Assembly (NCBI GenBank): GCA_015069525.1
Contig: SVIK01000008.1
Coordinates: 1 to 22,731 of the forward strand
Length of the DNA stretch: 22,731 nucleotides
From: Clostridiales bacterium
GTDB taxonomy: Bacteria > Bacillota > Clostridia > Christensenellales > Borkfalkiaceae
Reading direction: 5' to 3'
The notes beneath the pieces are model-generated. The model was given only the letters and a program-made list of their open reading frames with translations. It searched no databases and was not told the DNA's origin. Below are positions 1 to 7,010 of this stretch, one piece after another; the stretch's first letter is position 1; every line of letters starts with the position of its first letter. The translations under genes were made by a program, and so were the position numbers.

Positions 1-898
1 GAGGATAAAGAGATAAAAGCGGTGGAAAGAAGCGAAAAACCTCATTGGCAAAACGGCGGAATATACGAGCATCGTTTACCCCGTTTACGAAGGGGAAATT
101 GCCGATATGCGCCTTGCAACGGCTATGTTAAAGGAATTTTTAGCGCGCGTAGGCGTAAAGACGGGCGCGTTTCACAAGGTTCAAGTGCTTTTCAGCGTGC
201 CTTGCGGGGTTTCGCCCAGCGTATTTGCGCAATACGTTGCCTTGACGGAAGAGTGCGGTTTGAAAAGGGTGCATTTCGTAGAACAGCCCTATTTGTCCGC
301 GGTGGGCGCAGGCGCGGTTATTAGCGATAGCGACCCTGTCTTTTGTCTGGATATCGGCGGTGGCGTGACGAATATCGCGGTGGTGTCGGTGGACGGCATT
401 ATATCGGGCGTTTCCATGAATATAGGCGGTAATAATATGGACGCCAACGTTCTTGCAAAAGTGGCGCGGGTGAACGGCTTGCGTATCGGCACGTTGACGG
501 CGGAGCGTTTGAAAAACGAACTCGGCTCGATGTCGCCCACGGCAAGAGGCTCGATGGTGGCGGAGGGGAGCTCGATAGAGAGCTGTCGTCCGGCTTCGGC
601 GTCCATACAAGCGGGCGATTTAACCGATTGTATACGAGTATACGTGGATAAGATATTAGAATACGCGGTGGCGGTGCTCCGTCGTTTGCCTGCGGAGGTG
701 GCGGCGCTCGTCAACAGAAAGGGGATTTACCTTTCGGGTGGCGTGATGAAAATTGCCTATTTACCGCAATATATCGGCGCGAAGCTGGAAATGCGTTATC
801 AAGTGTGTGAAGAACCGCAGTTTGCAACGGTGCTGGGCGGAGGCGCAATTTTACGGGAAAAAGATTTGTTAAAGGCATTTTCCTTGCCTACCGATTAA
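1..898 (+). CDS. MreB/Mbl-family actin-like protein, 5'-truncated, apparent frameshift
   Basis: This is a bacterial actin homologue of the rod-shape MreB/Mbl family, which forms membrane filaments that steer cell-wall synthesis. The ATPase core is visible: DIGGGVTNIAVVSVDGI (phosphate 2 region), then NIGGNNMD and ERLKNELGS as in MreB, and LSGGVMKI where MreB has the LTGGG adenosine motif. The N-terminal phosphate 1 region lies outside the window. The in-frame segment before the first ATG (107) still matches MreB (KEAKNLIGKTAEY, then YEGEIAD), so the true start is further upstream. Bases 1-24 read EDKEIKAV in frame 1, but the match continues from base 26 in frame 2, and frame 2 has a stop at 14-16. 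This is either one extra or two missing bases near position 25, or a sequence error. It is a divergent paralogue: GGV replaces GGG or GGT in both glycine loops. Confidence 0.8.
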
Positions 899-911
899 AA
901 AGTAAAAAAAC

Positions 912-956
912 AAAAAACCCGCAATCCCTTGAAAATAAAGGCGTTGCGGGTTTTTT
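912..956 (+). terminator. intrinsic terminator of the mreB-like gene
   Basis: A 13-bp stem, AAAAAACCCGCAA (912-924) with TTGCGGGTTTTTT (944-956), closes a 19-nt loop and ends in a T run. It lies 14 bases after the mreB-like stop codon and separates that gene from the unit starting near 1034. Confidence 0.9.
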
Positions 957-999
957 ATAAAAAAATTTAAAAAAATTCAAAAAATTTTTAAAAAACCTA

Positions 1000-1027
1000 T
1001 TGACAAATGAAAATTTCGTGCTATAAT
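1000..1027 (+). promoter_or_regulatory. strong sigma-A promoter for the 1034-1487 unit
   Basis: A perfect -35 TTGACA (1000-1005) and a perfect -10 TATAAT (1022-1027) are separated by 16 bp. TGC just before the -10 makes it an extended -10 as well. It is one of the two best promoters in the window, the other being that of the tRNA, yet it drives no ordinary gene. Transcription should start near 1034. Confidence 0.85.
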
Positions 1028-1059
1028 TAAGGTACAAAAGAGAAAGAAAGCAACAAAAA

Positions 1060-1173
1060 ATGTTAGTAATTCTCAAAAATAAAAACATGGAGCACACCGA
1101 TGCACTAGTGTATGTAGTCAGAAAAACTGACAAAAAGGGCCGTAGGGACACGGCGAAAAAATCCAATAGTTAA
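1060..1173 (+). CDS. candidate 37-residue small protein, first of a micro-ORF series
   Basis: An ATG at 1060, about 26 bases after the predicted transcription start, opens a 37-codon frame ending in TAA. The product is very basic in its C-terminal half (RKTDKKGRRDTAKKSNS) and has a short hydrophobic stretch, ALVYVV, in the middle. The upstream sequence AGAGAAAGAAAG is only a weak ribosome binding site. ATG 1087 is an alternative start without any such site. The stop codon overlaps the first bases of the ribosome binding site of the next micro-ORF, as in translationally coupled genes. I recognise no family. The frame also holds two 5-bp hairpins (1117-1131, 1139-1154), so it could instead be part of a structured RNA. 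Confidence 0.4.
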   Translation: MLVILKNKNMEHTDALVYVVRKTDKKGRRDTAKKSNS

Positions 1174-1190
1174 AGGAGGTATTAAAAGGG

Positions 1191-1244
1191 ATGCCGACGT
1201 ACAGTGCAAGCGTAAACTTTAACGAAGGAGGAACACGGCGATGA
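1191..1244 (+). CDS. candidate 17-residue micro-ORF
   Basis: An ATG at 1191 follows a near-perfect ribosome binding site AAAGGAGGT (1172-1180) by 10 bases. It encodes MPTYSASVNFNEGGTRR and stops at TGA 1242-1244, overlapping the ATG of the next micro-ORF in an ATGA arrangement. The spacing and overlap look like an operon in miniature. There is no family match I can name. The peptide is too short to judge by content, so the case rests on the ribosome binding site and the coupling. Confidence 0.35.
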   Translation: MPTYSASVNFNEGGTRR

Positions 1245-1282
1245 CCAGTTTAGAAAGGAGAAGGTACTTCGTCAAGAAATAA
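1241..1282 (+). CDS. candidate 13-residue micro-ORF
   Basis: GAAGGAGG (1224-1231) sits 9 bases before the ATG, an ideal distance. The product MTSLERRRYFVKK is strongly basic. The same frame continues past the TAA at 1280-1282 into the next micro-ORF (1301) and on to TGA at 1433-1435, interrupted only by two TAA codons, so this may be the start of a once longer gene. Confidence 0.3.
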   Translation: MTSLERRRYFVKK

Positions 1283-1300
1283 AGAAGAGAGGTAGGTCCA

Positions 1301-1330
1301 ATGAACAGCGAAATCGAGGAGCGCAAATAA
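1301..1330 (+). CDS. candidate 9-residue micro-ORF, in frame with coding-like sequence to 1435
   Basis: ATG 1301 follows AGAGAGG (1286-1292) by 8 bases and encodes MNSEIEERK before a TAA at 1328-1330. The frame then stays open from 1331 to TGA 1433-1435 with codon choice like the genes nearby and a charged, helix-like peptide (INEYEVARNFVHGEIKFREE). Without the TAA it would be a 44-residue protein. Whether this is a nonsense mutation, readthrough or chance cannot be decided here. Confidence 0.25.
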   Translation: MNSEIEERK

Positions 1331-1346
1331 ATATCCGCGAGAATAA

Positions 1347-1445
1347 ATGAGTACGAAGTGGCGCGAAACTTTGTACACGGTGAAATTAAGTTCAGAGAAG
1401 AAGCGGATAGAAAGAACGAACGCTCTTACAACTGAATATATATGA
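1347..1445 (+). CDS. candidate 32-residue micro-ORF in an overlapping frame (weak)
   Basis: ATG 1347 opens a 32-codon frame (MSTKWRETLYTVKLSS and onward) ending in TGA at 1443-1445. It has no ribosome binding site and overlaps the more coding-like frame running from 1331 to 1435, so it is the weaker of the two readings. A 9-bp hairpin, GTACGAAGT (1351-1359) with ACTTTGTAC (1368-1376), lies near its start and could hide it. Confidence 0.15.
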   Translation: MSTKWRETLYTVKLSSEKKRIERTNALTTEYI

Positions 1446-1454
1446 AATTGAAAA

Positions 1455-1487
1455 ATATCCCCTGCCGATGCGCAGGGGTTTCTTTTT
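1455..1487 (+). terminator. intrinsic terminator of the 1034-1487 unit
   Basis: CCCCTGC is paired with GCAGGGG across a short loop (within 1459-1478) and followed by TTTCTTTTT (1479-1487). It ends the transcript that starts near 1034. Confidence 0.85.
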
Positions 1488-1502
1488 GCGGAGTGCCTCC
1501 GC
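1488..1502. repeat. perfect small hairpin after the terminator
   Basis: GCGGAG (1488-1493) and CTCCGC (1497-1502) form a perfect 6-bp stem with a TGC triloop, directly after the terminator T run. Its size and triloop resemble the hairpins of the repeat beginning at 1562. Confidence 0.6.
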
Positions 1503-1561
1503 GGGCGCATCTTTCTATTTTTCGTTAACGCATAGATGTAAGGGTATCGTCAACGAGGAGT

Positions 1562-1693
1562 CAAGGGGCATAGCCCCTTGTGGATTGTAAAGGCAAAGCC
1601 TTTACGCCTCGATGGCAATCGCCACCGTAAGGTGGAAAATAGCCCACAAAAAAGCAAAACGCAGTTTTGCGTTATCAACGCCAATTAGGCGTT
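1562..1693 (+). repeat. hairpin-array repeat, copy A
   Basis: Five consecutive short hairpins: CAAGGGGC/GCCCCTTG (1562-1580, loop ATA), GTAAAGGC/GCCTTTAC (1587-1605, loop AAA), CCACC/GGTGG (1622-1635, loop GTAA), GCAAAAC/GTTTTGC (1654-1670, loop GCA) and AACGCC/GGCGTT (1677-1693, loop AATTA). A second copy with the same order, spacing and orientation lies at 6716-6865. Stems differ between the copies by paired changes. The element carries no plausible gene and sits shortly downstream of a terminator. It belongs with dispersed palindromic intergenic repeats in general; I do not recognise a named family. Confidence 0.8.
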
Positions 1694-1733
1694 CCCTGCT
1701 ACAAGGCAAAACGAATAAGAAAAAAGTGTGACG

Positions 1734-1770
1734 AAATAAAAACGGGCTTAAAAACGCTCGTTTTTTATTT
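1734..1770. terminator. terminator-like hairpin between copy A and gyrB
   Basis: AAATAAAAACGGGC (1734-1747) pairs with GCTCGTTTTTTATTT (1756-1770) around an 8-nt loop, with A and T runs on both sides, so it could work in both directions. The sequence from 1771 to the gyrB promoter is AT-rich and I see nothing else in it. Confidence 0.7.
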
Positions 1771-1896
1771 TGCCGTATTCTTTCCCGAAAAAAGTGAAAA
1801 AATACGATTTTGACGGCTTTTTTGCCCTTAAATACGCTATGGATAAAACTTTTTTTAAAAAAACGCGGTTATTCGCTGTACTTTTTTTTAAAAAGG

Positions 1897-1905
1897 TGTT
1901 ATAAT
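1897..1905 (+). promoter_or_regulatory. extended -10 promoter of gyrBA
   Basis: TGT-TATAAT, with the -10 hexamer at 1900-1905, lies about 70 bases before the gyrB start. No good -35 box is present at the expected distance (TGTACT at 1877-1882 is poor), so the TGn extension probably carries recognition. This leaves an untranslated leader of about 60 bases. Confidence 0.65.
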
Positions 1906-1972
1906 AGGGAAGAAAAATAACGATTTTCTTTTTTTATTATAAAAAAAAGAAATCGAATGGGAGAAAAAGCAA

Positions 1973-3886
1973 ATGGCGGAAAGAGTAGAAGGCGAATACG
2001 GCGCCGAGCAAATACAAGTCCTCGACGGCTTGGAACACATCCGTAAACGTCCCGGTATGTACATCTCGTCCACGGACGCAAAGGGGCTTCATCACCTTGT
2101 TCACGAGGTCGTAGACAACTCGATTGACGAAGCGCTCGCGGGATATTGTACGCATATCGAGGTGACGATAAATGGCGACGGGAGCTGTACCGTTCAAGAC
2201 AACGGGCGCGGTATCCCCACCGATATTCACCCCAAGGAAGGTATTTCCACACTCGAAGTCGTGTTCACGAAAGTGAACGCGGGCGGTAAGTTCGGGGGCG
2301 ACTCGGGCTATAAGGTATCGAGCGGTTTGCACGGTGTCGGCGTAAAAGCGGTAAACGCATTGTCGGAGTGGCTGGAAGCGGAGGTTTCCCACGAAGGACA
2401 CGTGTTTAGACAGGTGTACAATCGCGGTGTGCCCCAACGTAGCGTACAAATCGTAGGGGATACGGATGCAATGGGTACGAAGGTCACCTTTATGCCCGAC
2501 GCGGAAATTTTCGAAACGGTTATCTTTAATTACGATACGCTCAAAGGTAGACTTCGCGAGCTTGCATACTTGAATAAAGGTTTGAGAATCACGCTCGAAG
2601 ATAAGAGAGCAGGTCAAGAAAAGGTAGATTCGTTCTGCTACGAGGGGGGCATTTGTTCGTTCGTCGAGGAACTGAATAAGAGCCGTGAGGAGCTTCTTTT
2701 TCCCGCGCCCGTATATTTTGAAGAACAAGAGGGCGATACCGTTTGCGAAGTGGCGATTCAGTACAACGAATCGTACAGCGAAATCGTATATAGCTACGCA
2801 AACAACGTCAACACGATTGACGGCGGTACGCACGTGGCGGGCTTGAAAATGGCGCTTACCAAAGTCATCAACGACGCGGGCAGAAAGCTGAACATTTTAA
2901 AGGAAAACGACAAGCTTTCCAGCGAAGACGTTATGGAAGGTATTACGGCGGTCGTTTCCGTAAAACTCGTCAACGCGCAGTTCGAATCGCAAACGAAAGA
3001 CAAGCTGAACAACAGCTCTATCCGCGTATTCGTAAACAAATGCGTGAGCGAGCATATGGGTACGTTCTTGGAAGAAAACCCGAACGTAGCAAGAGAACTC
3101 GTCCTCCGTTGTATCACGGCGCAAAAGGCGCGCGACGCGGCGAGAAGCGCAAGAGAATTGACGAGAAGAAAGGGCGTTTTGGGCTCTACCACGCTCCCTG
3201 GCAAGCTTGCGGACTGTTCGGATAGACGTAGCGAGCTTTGCGAAATTTATATCGTCGAGGGCGACTCGGCAGGCGGTACGGCAAAGCAAGGGCGCGATAG
3301 ACGTTTCCAAGCGATTTTGCCCCTTAGAGGTAAGATTTTGAACGTAGAAAAAGTGCGTTTGAATAGGGTGCTTGAAAACGAGGAAATCAAGTCCATGATT
3401 ACCGCGTTCGGTTGCGGTATTTTGGACGATTTCGACGAGAGCAAATTAAGATATGACAGAATTATTTCCATGACCGACGCCGACGTAGACGGTGCGCATA
3501 TTCGAATTTTGCTCTACACCTTCCTTTTCCGTTATATGCGTCCGCTTATCGAACACGGCCACGTATACGCGGCGAAACCGCCCCTTTATAAGGCGACGTT
3601 GAAAGGCAACGTAGATTACTTGTATTCGGAAGAAGAGAAAATCGAATACGATAAGAACGCGCAAGGCAAAGTGGAATACCAACGTTATAAAGGTCTTGGC
3701 GAAATGAGCACGGAACAACTTTGGGATACGACGATGAACCCTGCAACGCGTACGCTTATCCGCGTGACGATGCAAGACGCGGCGGAAGCGGACCAAATGT
3801 TTGCAATGCTGATGGGGGAAAGCCCGTCTTTGAGAAGAAAATTCATCGAAGAAAACGCTTCCCTTGTCACCGATTTGGACGTATAA
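1973..3886 (+). CDS. gyrB: DNA gyrase subunit B
   Basis: GyrB is the ATPase subunit of DNA gyrase, which with GyrA introduces negative supercoils into the chromosome. At 637 residues it has the usual short length for Firmicutes. The GHKL ATPase domain comes first: HEVVDN with the catalytic Glu45, DNGRGIP (76-82) and GLHGVGVKAVNAL (118-130). The transducer domain follows, then the TOPRIM domain with EGDSAGG (Glu429) and TDADVDGAH (Asp502, 504 and 506, binding magnesium). The C-terminal YKGLGEM motif and final helix are present. ATG 1973 follows GGGAG at 1959-1963, and the next residues give a normal GyrB N-terminus. gyrA starts 31 bases after the stop, so the two form an operon. Nothing unusual was seen. 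Confidence 0.98.
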   Translation: MAERVEGEYGAEQIQVLDGLEHIRKRPGMYISSTDAKGLHHLVHEVVDNSIDEALAGYCTHIEVTINGDGSCTVQDNGRGIPTDIHPKEGISTLEVVFTKVNAGGKFGGDSGYKVSSGLHGVGVKAVNALSEWLEAEVSHEGHVFRQVYNRGVPQRSVQIVGDTDAMGTKVTFMPDAEIFETVIFNYDTLKGRLRELAYLNKGLRITLEDKRAGQEKVDSFCYEGGICSFVEELNKSREELLFPAPVYFEEQEGDTVCEVAIQYNESYSEIVYSYANNVNTIDGGTHVAGLKMALTKVINDAGRKLNILKENDKLSSEDVMEGITAVVSVKLVNAQFESQTKDKLNNSSIRVFVNKCVSEHMGTFLEENPNVARELVLRCITAQKARDAARSARELTRRKGVLGSTTLPGKLADCSDRRSELCEIYIVEGDSAGGTAKQGRDRRFQAILPLRGKILNVEKVRLNRVLENEEIKSMITAFGCGILDDFDESKLRYDRIISMTDADVDGAHIRILLYTFLFRYMRPLIEHGHVYAAKPPLYKATLKGNVDYLYSEEEKIEYDKNAQGKVEYQRYKGLGEMSTEQLWDTTMNPATRTLIRVTMQDAAEADQMFAMLMGESPSLRRKFIEENASLVTDLDV

Positions 3887-3917
3887 TTCGGGTAAGAGCT
3901 GAAAGGAGAAAAGAACA

Positions 3918-6533
3918 ATGGCTAAAAAAGAAACCAGCCCGGAATTAACCGAGGAATTTAAGAAAACGCTGGCAATGACGAAATTGCTCGACATCGAAGT
4001 GGACGACGAATTAAAGCGTTCGTTTATTGCCTATGCGATGGCTGTAAATAAATCGAGAGCAATCCCTGACGTGCGCGACGGTTTGAAACCCGTGCATAGA
4101 AGAATTTTGTACTCTATGCACGAAATGGGTTTGTACAACGACAAGGCGACGAGAAAGTGCGCGCGTATCGTCGGTGACTGTATGGGTAAATATCACCCGC
4201 ACGGTGACAGTTCGGTATACGACGCTCTCGTAAGATTGGCGCAAGACTTCACCATCAATTTCCCCCTCGTATACGGGCACGGAAACTTTGGTAGTGTGGA
4301 CGGCGACGGCGCGGCGGCAATGCGTTATACCGAAGCAAAGCTTTCTAAGCTTGCGGCGGAAATGCTCCGTGATTTGGATAAAGAAACGGTAGATTTTATC
4401 CCCAACTTCGACGGAAGCGAGGAAGAACCTACGGTACTCCCCGCAAGATATCCCAACTTGCTTGTAAACGGTGCGGACGGTATTGCCGTTGGTATGGCGA
4501 CGAATATTCCGCCCCACAACCTTGCGGAGGTTATCGACGGCACGATTGCCATGATTGACAACCCCGAAATCACGGTGGACGAATTGATGGAATATATCCC
4601 CGCACCCGACTTCCCTACGGGCGGTTTGATTATGGGCAGAAGCGGTATCCGTCAAGCGTATAGAACGGGACAAGGCAACCTCGTTATCCGTTCCCGCTGT
4701 GAAATTGAAGAATACGGCACGGGTGGCAACGTACGTTCCCGTATCGTAGTCACGGAAATTCCTTATCAAGTTAACAAAGCGCAACTTATTAAGACGATTG
4801 CGGACATGGTAAACGATAAGCGTTTGGAAGGTATTTCCGATATCCGCGACGAATCGGGTAGAGACGGTATGCGTATCGTTATCGAAGTGAAAAAGGACGC
4901 GAACGCGCAAGTCGTGTTGAACACCCTTTTCAAGAAGACGAAATTGCAAATCTCCGACGGTATTATCCTGCTTGCGCTCGTGGAAAACGGTACCGAGCCG
5001 AAAACGCTCAATTTGCGCGAGATTTTGTATTACTATCTCGAACATCAAAAAGAAGTTATTACGCGCAGAACGAAGTACGATTTGAATAAAACGGAAGAAC
5101 GCGCGCACATTATTGCAGGCTTGGTGCTTGCGCTTGCCAACGTGGACGAGGTTATCCGTATTATCAAGGCTTCCGCTGATAAAAACGCGGCGATTGAAGG
5201 CTTGACGGGTGCGTTTGAACTCGACGAAAAACAAGCGGTCGCTATCCTGGAAATGCGCTTGCAAAGACTTACCTCTTTGGAAGTGGAGAAACTCAAAGAT
5301 GAACTCGATACCTTGTACCGCACGATTGCGGACTTGAAAGACATTTTGGCGAACGAGTGGCGCGTGATGGAGATTATCCGTAACGATTTGACGGAAATCA
5401 AAACGAAATATCCTTCGCCGAGAAAATCGGAAATCTCCGTGGACTACGGCAATATCGACGACGAGGATTTGATAGACAGAGAAGATGTCGTTATCTCGAT
5501 TACGCACTCGGGCTATATCAAGCGTTTGCCCGTTGCCGAATACAAGGCGCAAGGCAGAGGCGGAAAGGGTATTACCGCACATAGACCGAAAGACGAGGAC
5601 TACGTGGAGAAGATGTTCGTCACCTGCACGCACGACCCTATCTTGCTCTTTTCGTCAAAAGGTAAAGTGTACTCGATTAAAGGGTATGAAATCCCCGAAG
5701 CGAACAGAACGGCAAGGGGTAGAGCAATCGTCAATATCGTTCAGCTTGACCAAGGCGAAAAGATTGAAGCGGTGTTGCCCGTTAAAGAAGACGGCACGGG
5801 CTTCCTCGTCATGGCGACGGAAAACGGCTTGATTAAGAAGACGTCCACGGATGAATTCAAGCGTATCCCTAAGAACGGTAAGATTGCAATTAAGTTGCAA
5901 GAAGACGATAAACTTATTTCCGTACAATTCACGTCGGGCGAAAACGAAATCTTTGTGGCGTCGCGCGGTGGTAAATGTATCCGCTTTGCGGAAACGGACG
6001 TACGTCCTACGGGGCGCGGAACGCAAGGCGTAAAAGCGATTACGCTTTCGAAAGGCGACATCGTCGTGGATATGTTGATTGTAGACGAAAATCAAGATTT
6101 GTTCACGCTTACCTCGCTTGGCTACGGCAAACGTACGTCGTTTAGCGAATACCGTTTGCAAACGAGAGGCGGTAAGGGTATCAAATCGGGCGTGTACAAC
6201 GAAAAGACGGGCGAAGTAGTGAATATGCGCCTTGTGACGGACGAAAACGACGTCATGATTATCACGACGGGCGGTATCATTATCCGTATGCACGCAGACA
6301 CGATTAGCCATATCGGCAGAAGCACGCGCGGTGTACGCGTTATGAACGTAAAAGACAGCGAAGTGGCGACGGTGGACATTACCGAACGCGACGACGAAGC
6401 GGAAACGCAAGCTCCCGAAGAAACGGCGGCGGATTTAAGCCCCGAAGATTTGGCTGGTGAAGCGGAAGTGGAAGAAGTAGAAGAAACGGTGGTTTTGGAC
6501 GACGAAGTCGTAGACGAAACGCCCGCTGACTAA
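3918..6533 (+). CDS. gyrA: DNA gyrase subunit A
   Basis: GyrA is the DNA cleavage and religation subunit of gyrase. The breakage-reunion domain carries the catalytic tyrosine in AAAMRYTEAKLS (Tyr137). The quinolone-resistance region reads HPHGDSSVYDAL, with Ser98 and Asp102 at the positions of E. coli Ser83 and Asp87, so the common target-site resistance changes are absent. A coiled-coil and KMLEM-like gate segment (VAILEMRLQRL) follows. The C-terminal beta-pinwheel, which wraps DNA, shows the GyrA-box as QGRGGKG (545-551) and repeated RGxKG-type blades. The last 55 or so residues form a very acidic tail rich in Glu and Asp, a feature known to tune supercoiling in some gyrases. ATG 3918 follows AAAGGAGAA. 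It is the second gene of the gyrBA operon. Confidence 0.98.
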   Translation: MAKKETSPELTEEFKKTLAMTKLLDIEVDDELKRSFIAYAMAVNKSRAIPDVRDGLKPVHRRILYSMHEMGLYNDKATRKCARIVGDCMGKYHPHGDSSVYDALVRLAQDFTINFPLVYGHGNFGSVDGDGAAAMRYTEAKLSKLAAEMLRDLDKETVDFIPNFDGSEEEPTVLPARYPNLLVNGADGIAVGMATNIPPHNLAEVIDGTIAMIDNPEITVDELMEYIPAPDFPTGGLIMGRSGIRQAYRTGQGNLVIRSRCEIEEYGTGGNVRSRIVVTEIPYQVNKAQLIKTIADMVNDKRLEGISDIRDESGRDGMRIVIEVKKDANAQVVLNTLFKKTKLQISDGIILLALVENGTEPKTLNLREILYYYLEHQKEVITRRTKYDLNKTEERAHIIAGLVLALANVDEVIRIIKASADKNAAIEGLTGAFELDEKQAVAILEMRLQRLTSLEVEKLKDELDTLYRTIADLKDILANEWRVMEIIRNDLTEIKTKYPSPRKSEISVDYGNIDDEDLIDREDVVISITHSGYIKRLPVAEYKAQGRGGKGITAHRPKDEDYVEKMFVTCTHDPILLFSSKGKVYSIKGYEIPEANRTARGRAIVNIVQLDQGEKIEAVLPVKEDGTGFLVMATENGLIKKTSTDEFKRIPKNGKIAIKLQEDDKLISVQFTSGENEIFVASRGGKCIRFAETDVRPTGRGTQGVKAITLSKGDIVVDMLIVDENQDLFTLTSLGYGKRTSFSEYRLQTRGGKGIKSGVYNEKTGEVVNMRLVTDENDVMIITTGGIIIRMHADTISHIGRSTRGVRVMNVKDSEVATVDITERDDEAETQAPEETAADLSPEDLAGEAEVEEVEETVVLDDEVVDETPAD

Positions 6534-6663
6534 GGGCAGAGAGCCAATGCTGGCAAGTCTTTCTATCCTTCATAAAAGCATAGAAAAAGGGGTATCGTAG
6601 ACGAAAAGACAGAATAAACCTCCACGTATTGGGGGTAAACCCCGAAATAGTATCGATAAAACG

Positions 6664-6693
6664 AAAAAAGCAGAGCGAAAAGCTCTGCTTTTT
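6664..6693 (+). terminator. intrinsic terminator of gyrBA
   Basis: AGCAGAGC (6669-6676) pairs with GCTCTGCT (6682-6689) around GAAAA, extended by an A run before and a T run after. Before it, at 6618-6643, GGGG-TAAA-CCCC and neighbouring bases form additional weak hairpins. Confidence 0.85.
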
Positions 6694-6715
6694 GTTTATG
6701 CATCGCCGTGAGGGT

Positions 6716-6865
6716 TAAGGGGCATAGTCCCTTACGGATTGTAAAGGCAGAGCCTTTACGACACTCTGGCAAGAGCCGTTGTAAGGCGGAGTATAGCCTT
6801 TCCAAAAGCAAAACGGAGTTTTGCGTTCTCAACGCCGAAAAGCGTCCAAGGCGGTGAAAACCGCC
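6716..6865 (+). repeat. hairpin-array repeat, copy B
   Basis: Same order of hairpins as copy A: TAAGGGGC/GTCCCTTA (6716-6734, loop ATA), GTAAAGGC/GCCTTTAC (6741-6759, loop AGA), CCGTT/GGCGG (6776-6789, loop GTAA) and GCAAAAC/GTTTTGC (6808-6824, loop GGA), then a decayed ACGC/GCGT (6832-6845). A sixth hairpin, GGCGGT/ACCGCC with a GAAA tetraloop (6850-6865), is absent from copy A. It sits 23 bases after the gyrBA terminator. No gene is seen between gyrA and glyS. Confidence 0.8.
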
Positions 6866-6949
6866 ACGCATGGGAGATATATAACGGTAGCAATAAACGA
6901 AAAAGCAAGGCAATCCGCTCTGTTTTTTTGATTTCTTAAAGGAAAAAAC

Positions 6950-6992
6950 ATAAAAACAAAAGGGTATGTACGCGTTGAACGCATACATACCC
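6950..6992 (-). terminator. intrinsic terminator of glyS
   Basis: Read on the minus strand, GGGTATGTATGCG and CGCGTACATACCC form a long stem with a five-base loop, followed by TTTTGTTTTT. It begins 18 bases after the glyS stop codon. Confidence 0.85.
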
Positions 6993-7010
6993 ACTTTTTA
7001 TTGCTTGTAA

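Larger units (their letters stand above)
1034..1487 (+). ncRNA. possible structured RNA or micro-ORF transcript, about 450 nt
   Basis: This is the whole transcript predicted between the promoter at 1000-1027 and the terminator at 1455-1487. It is purine-rich and contains at least four Shine-Dalgarno-like motifs. It also has local hairpins: GTCAG/CTGAC (1117-1131), GCCGT/ACGGC (1139-1154) and a 9-bp stem at 1351-1376 with an 8-nt loop. I compared it by eye with tmRNA, RNase P RNA, 6S RNA and SRP RNA and saw none of their conserved cores. The alternative is a polycistronic message of the micro-ORFs listed separately. Both readings could hold. Confidence 0.35.

Noticed and set aside
1250..1510. 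A minus-strand frame of 86 codons across the micro-ORF unit
   Set aside because: It runs through the terminator hairpin at 1455-1487, has no ribosome binding site or promoter, and its peptide shows no family.
1488..1770. A CRISPR array
   Set aside because: The repeated elements are hairpins of differing sequence, not identical repeats with unique spacers, and no cas genes are near.
4011..5633. A 540-codon open frame antisense to gyrA
   Set aside because: It is fully inside gyrA on the other strand, has a composition that follows from gyrA codon bias, and shows no recognisable domain. Long antisense frames of this kind also occur opposite gyrB, glyS and the CvpA-like gene.
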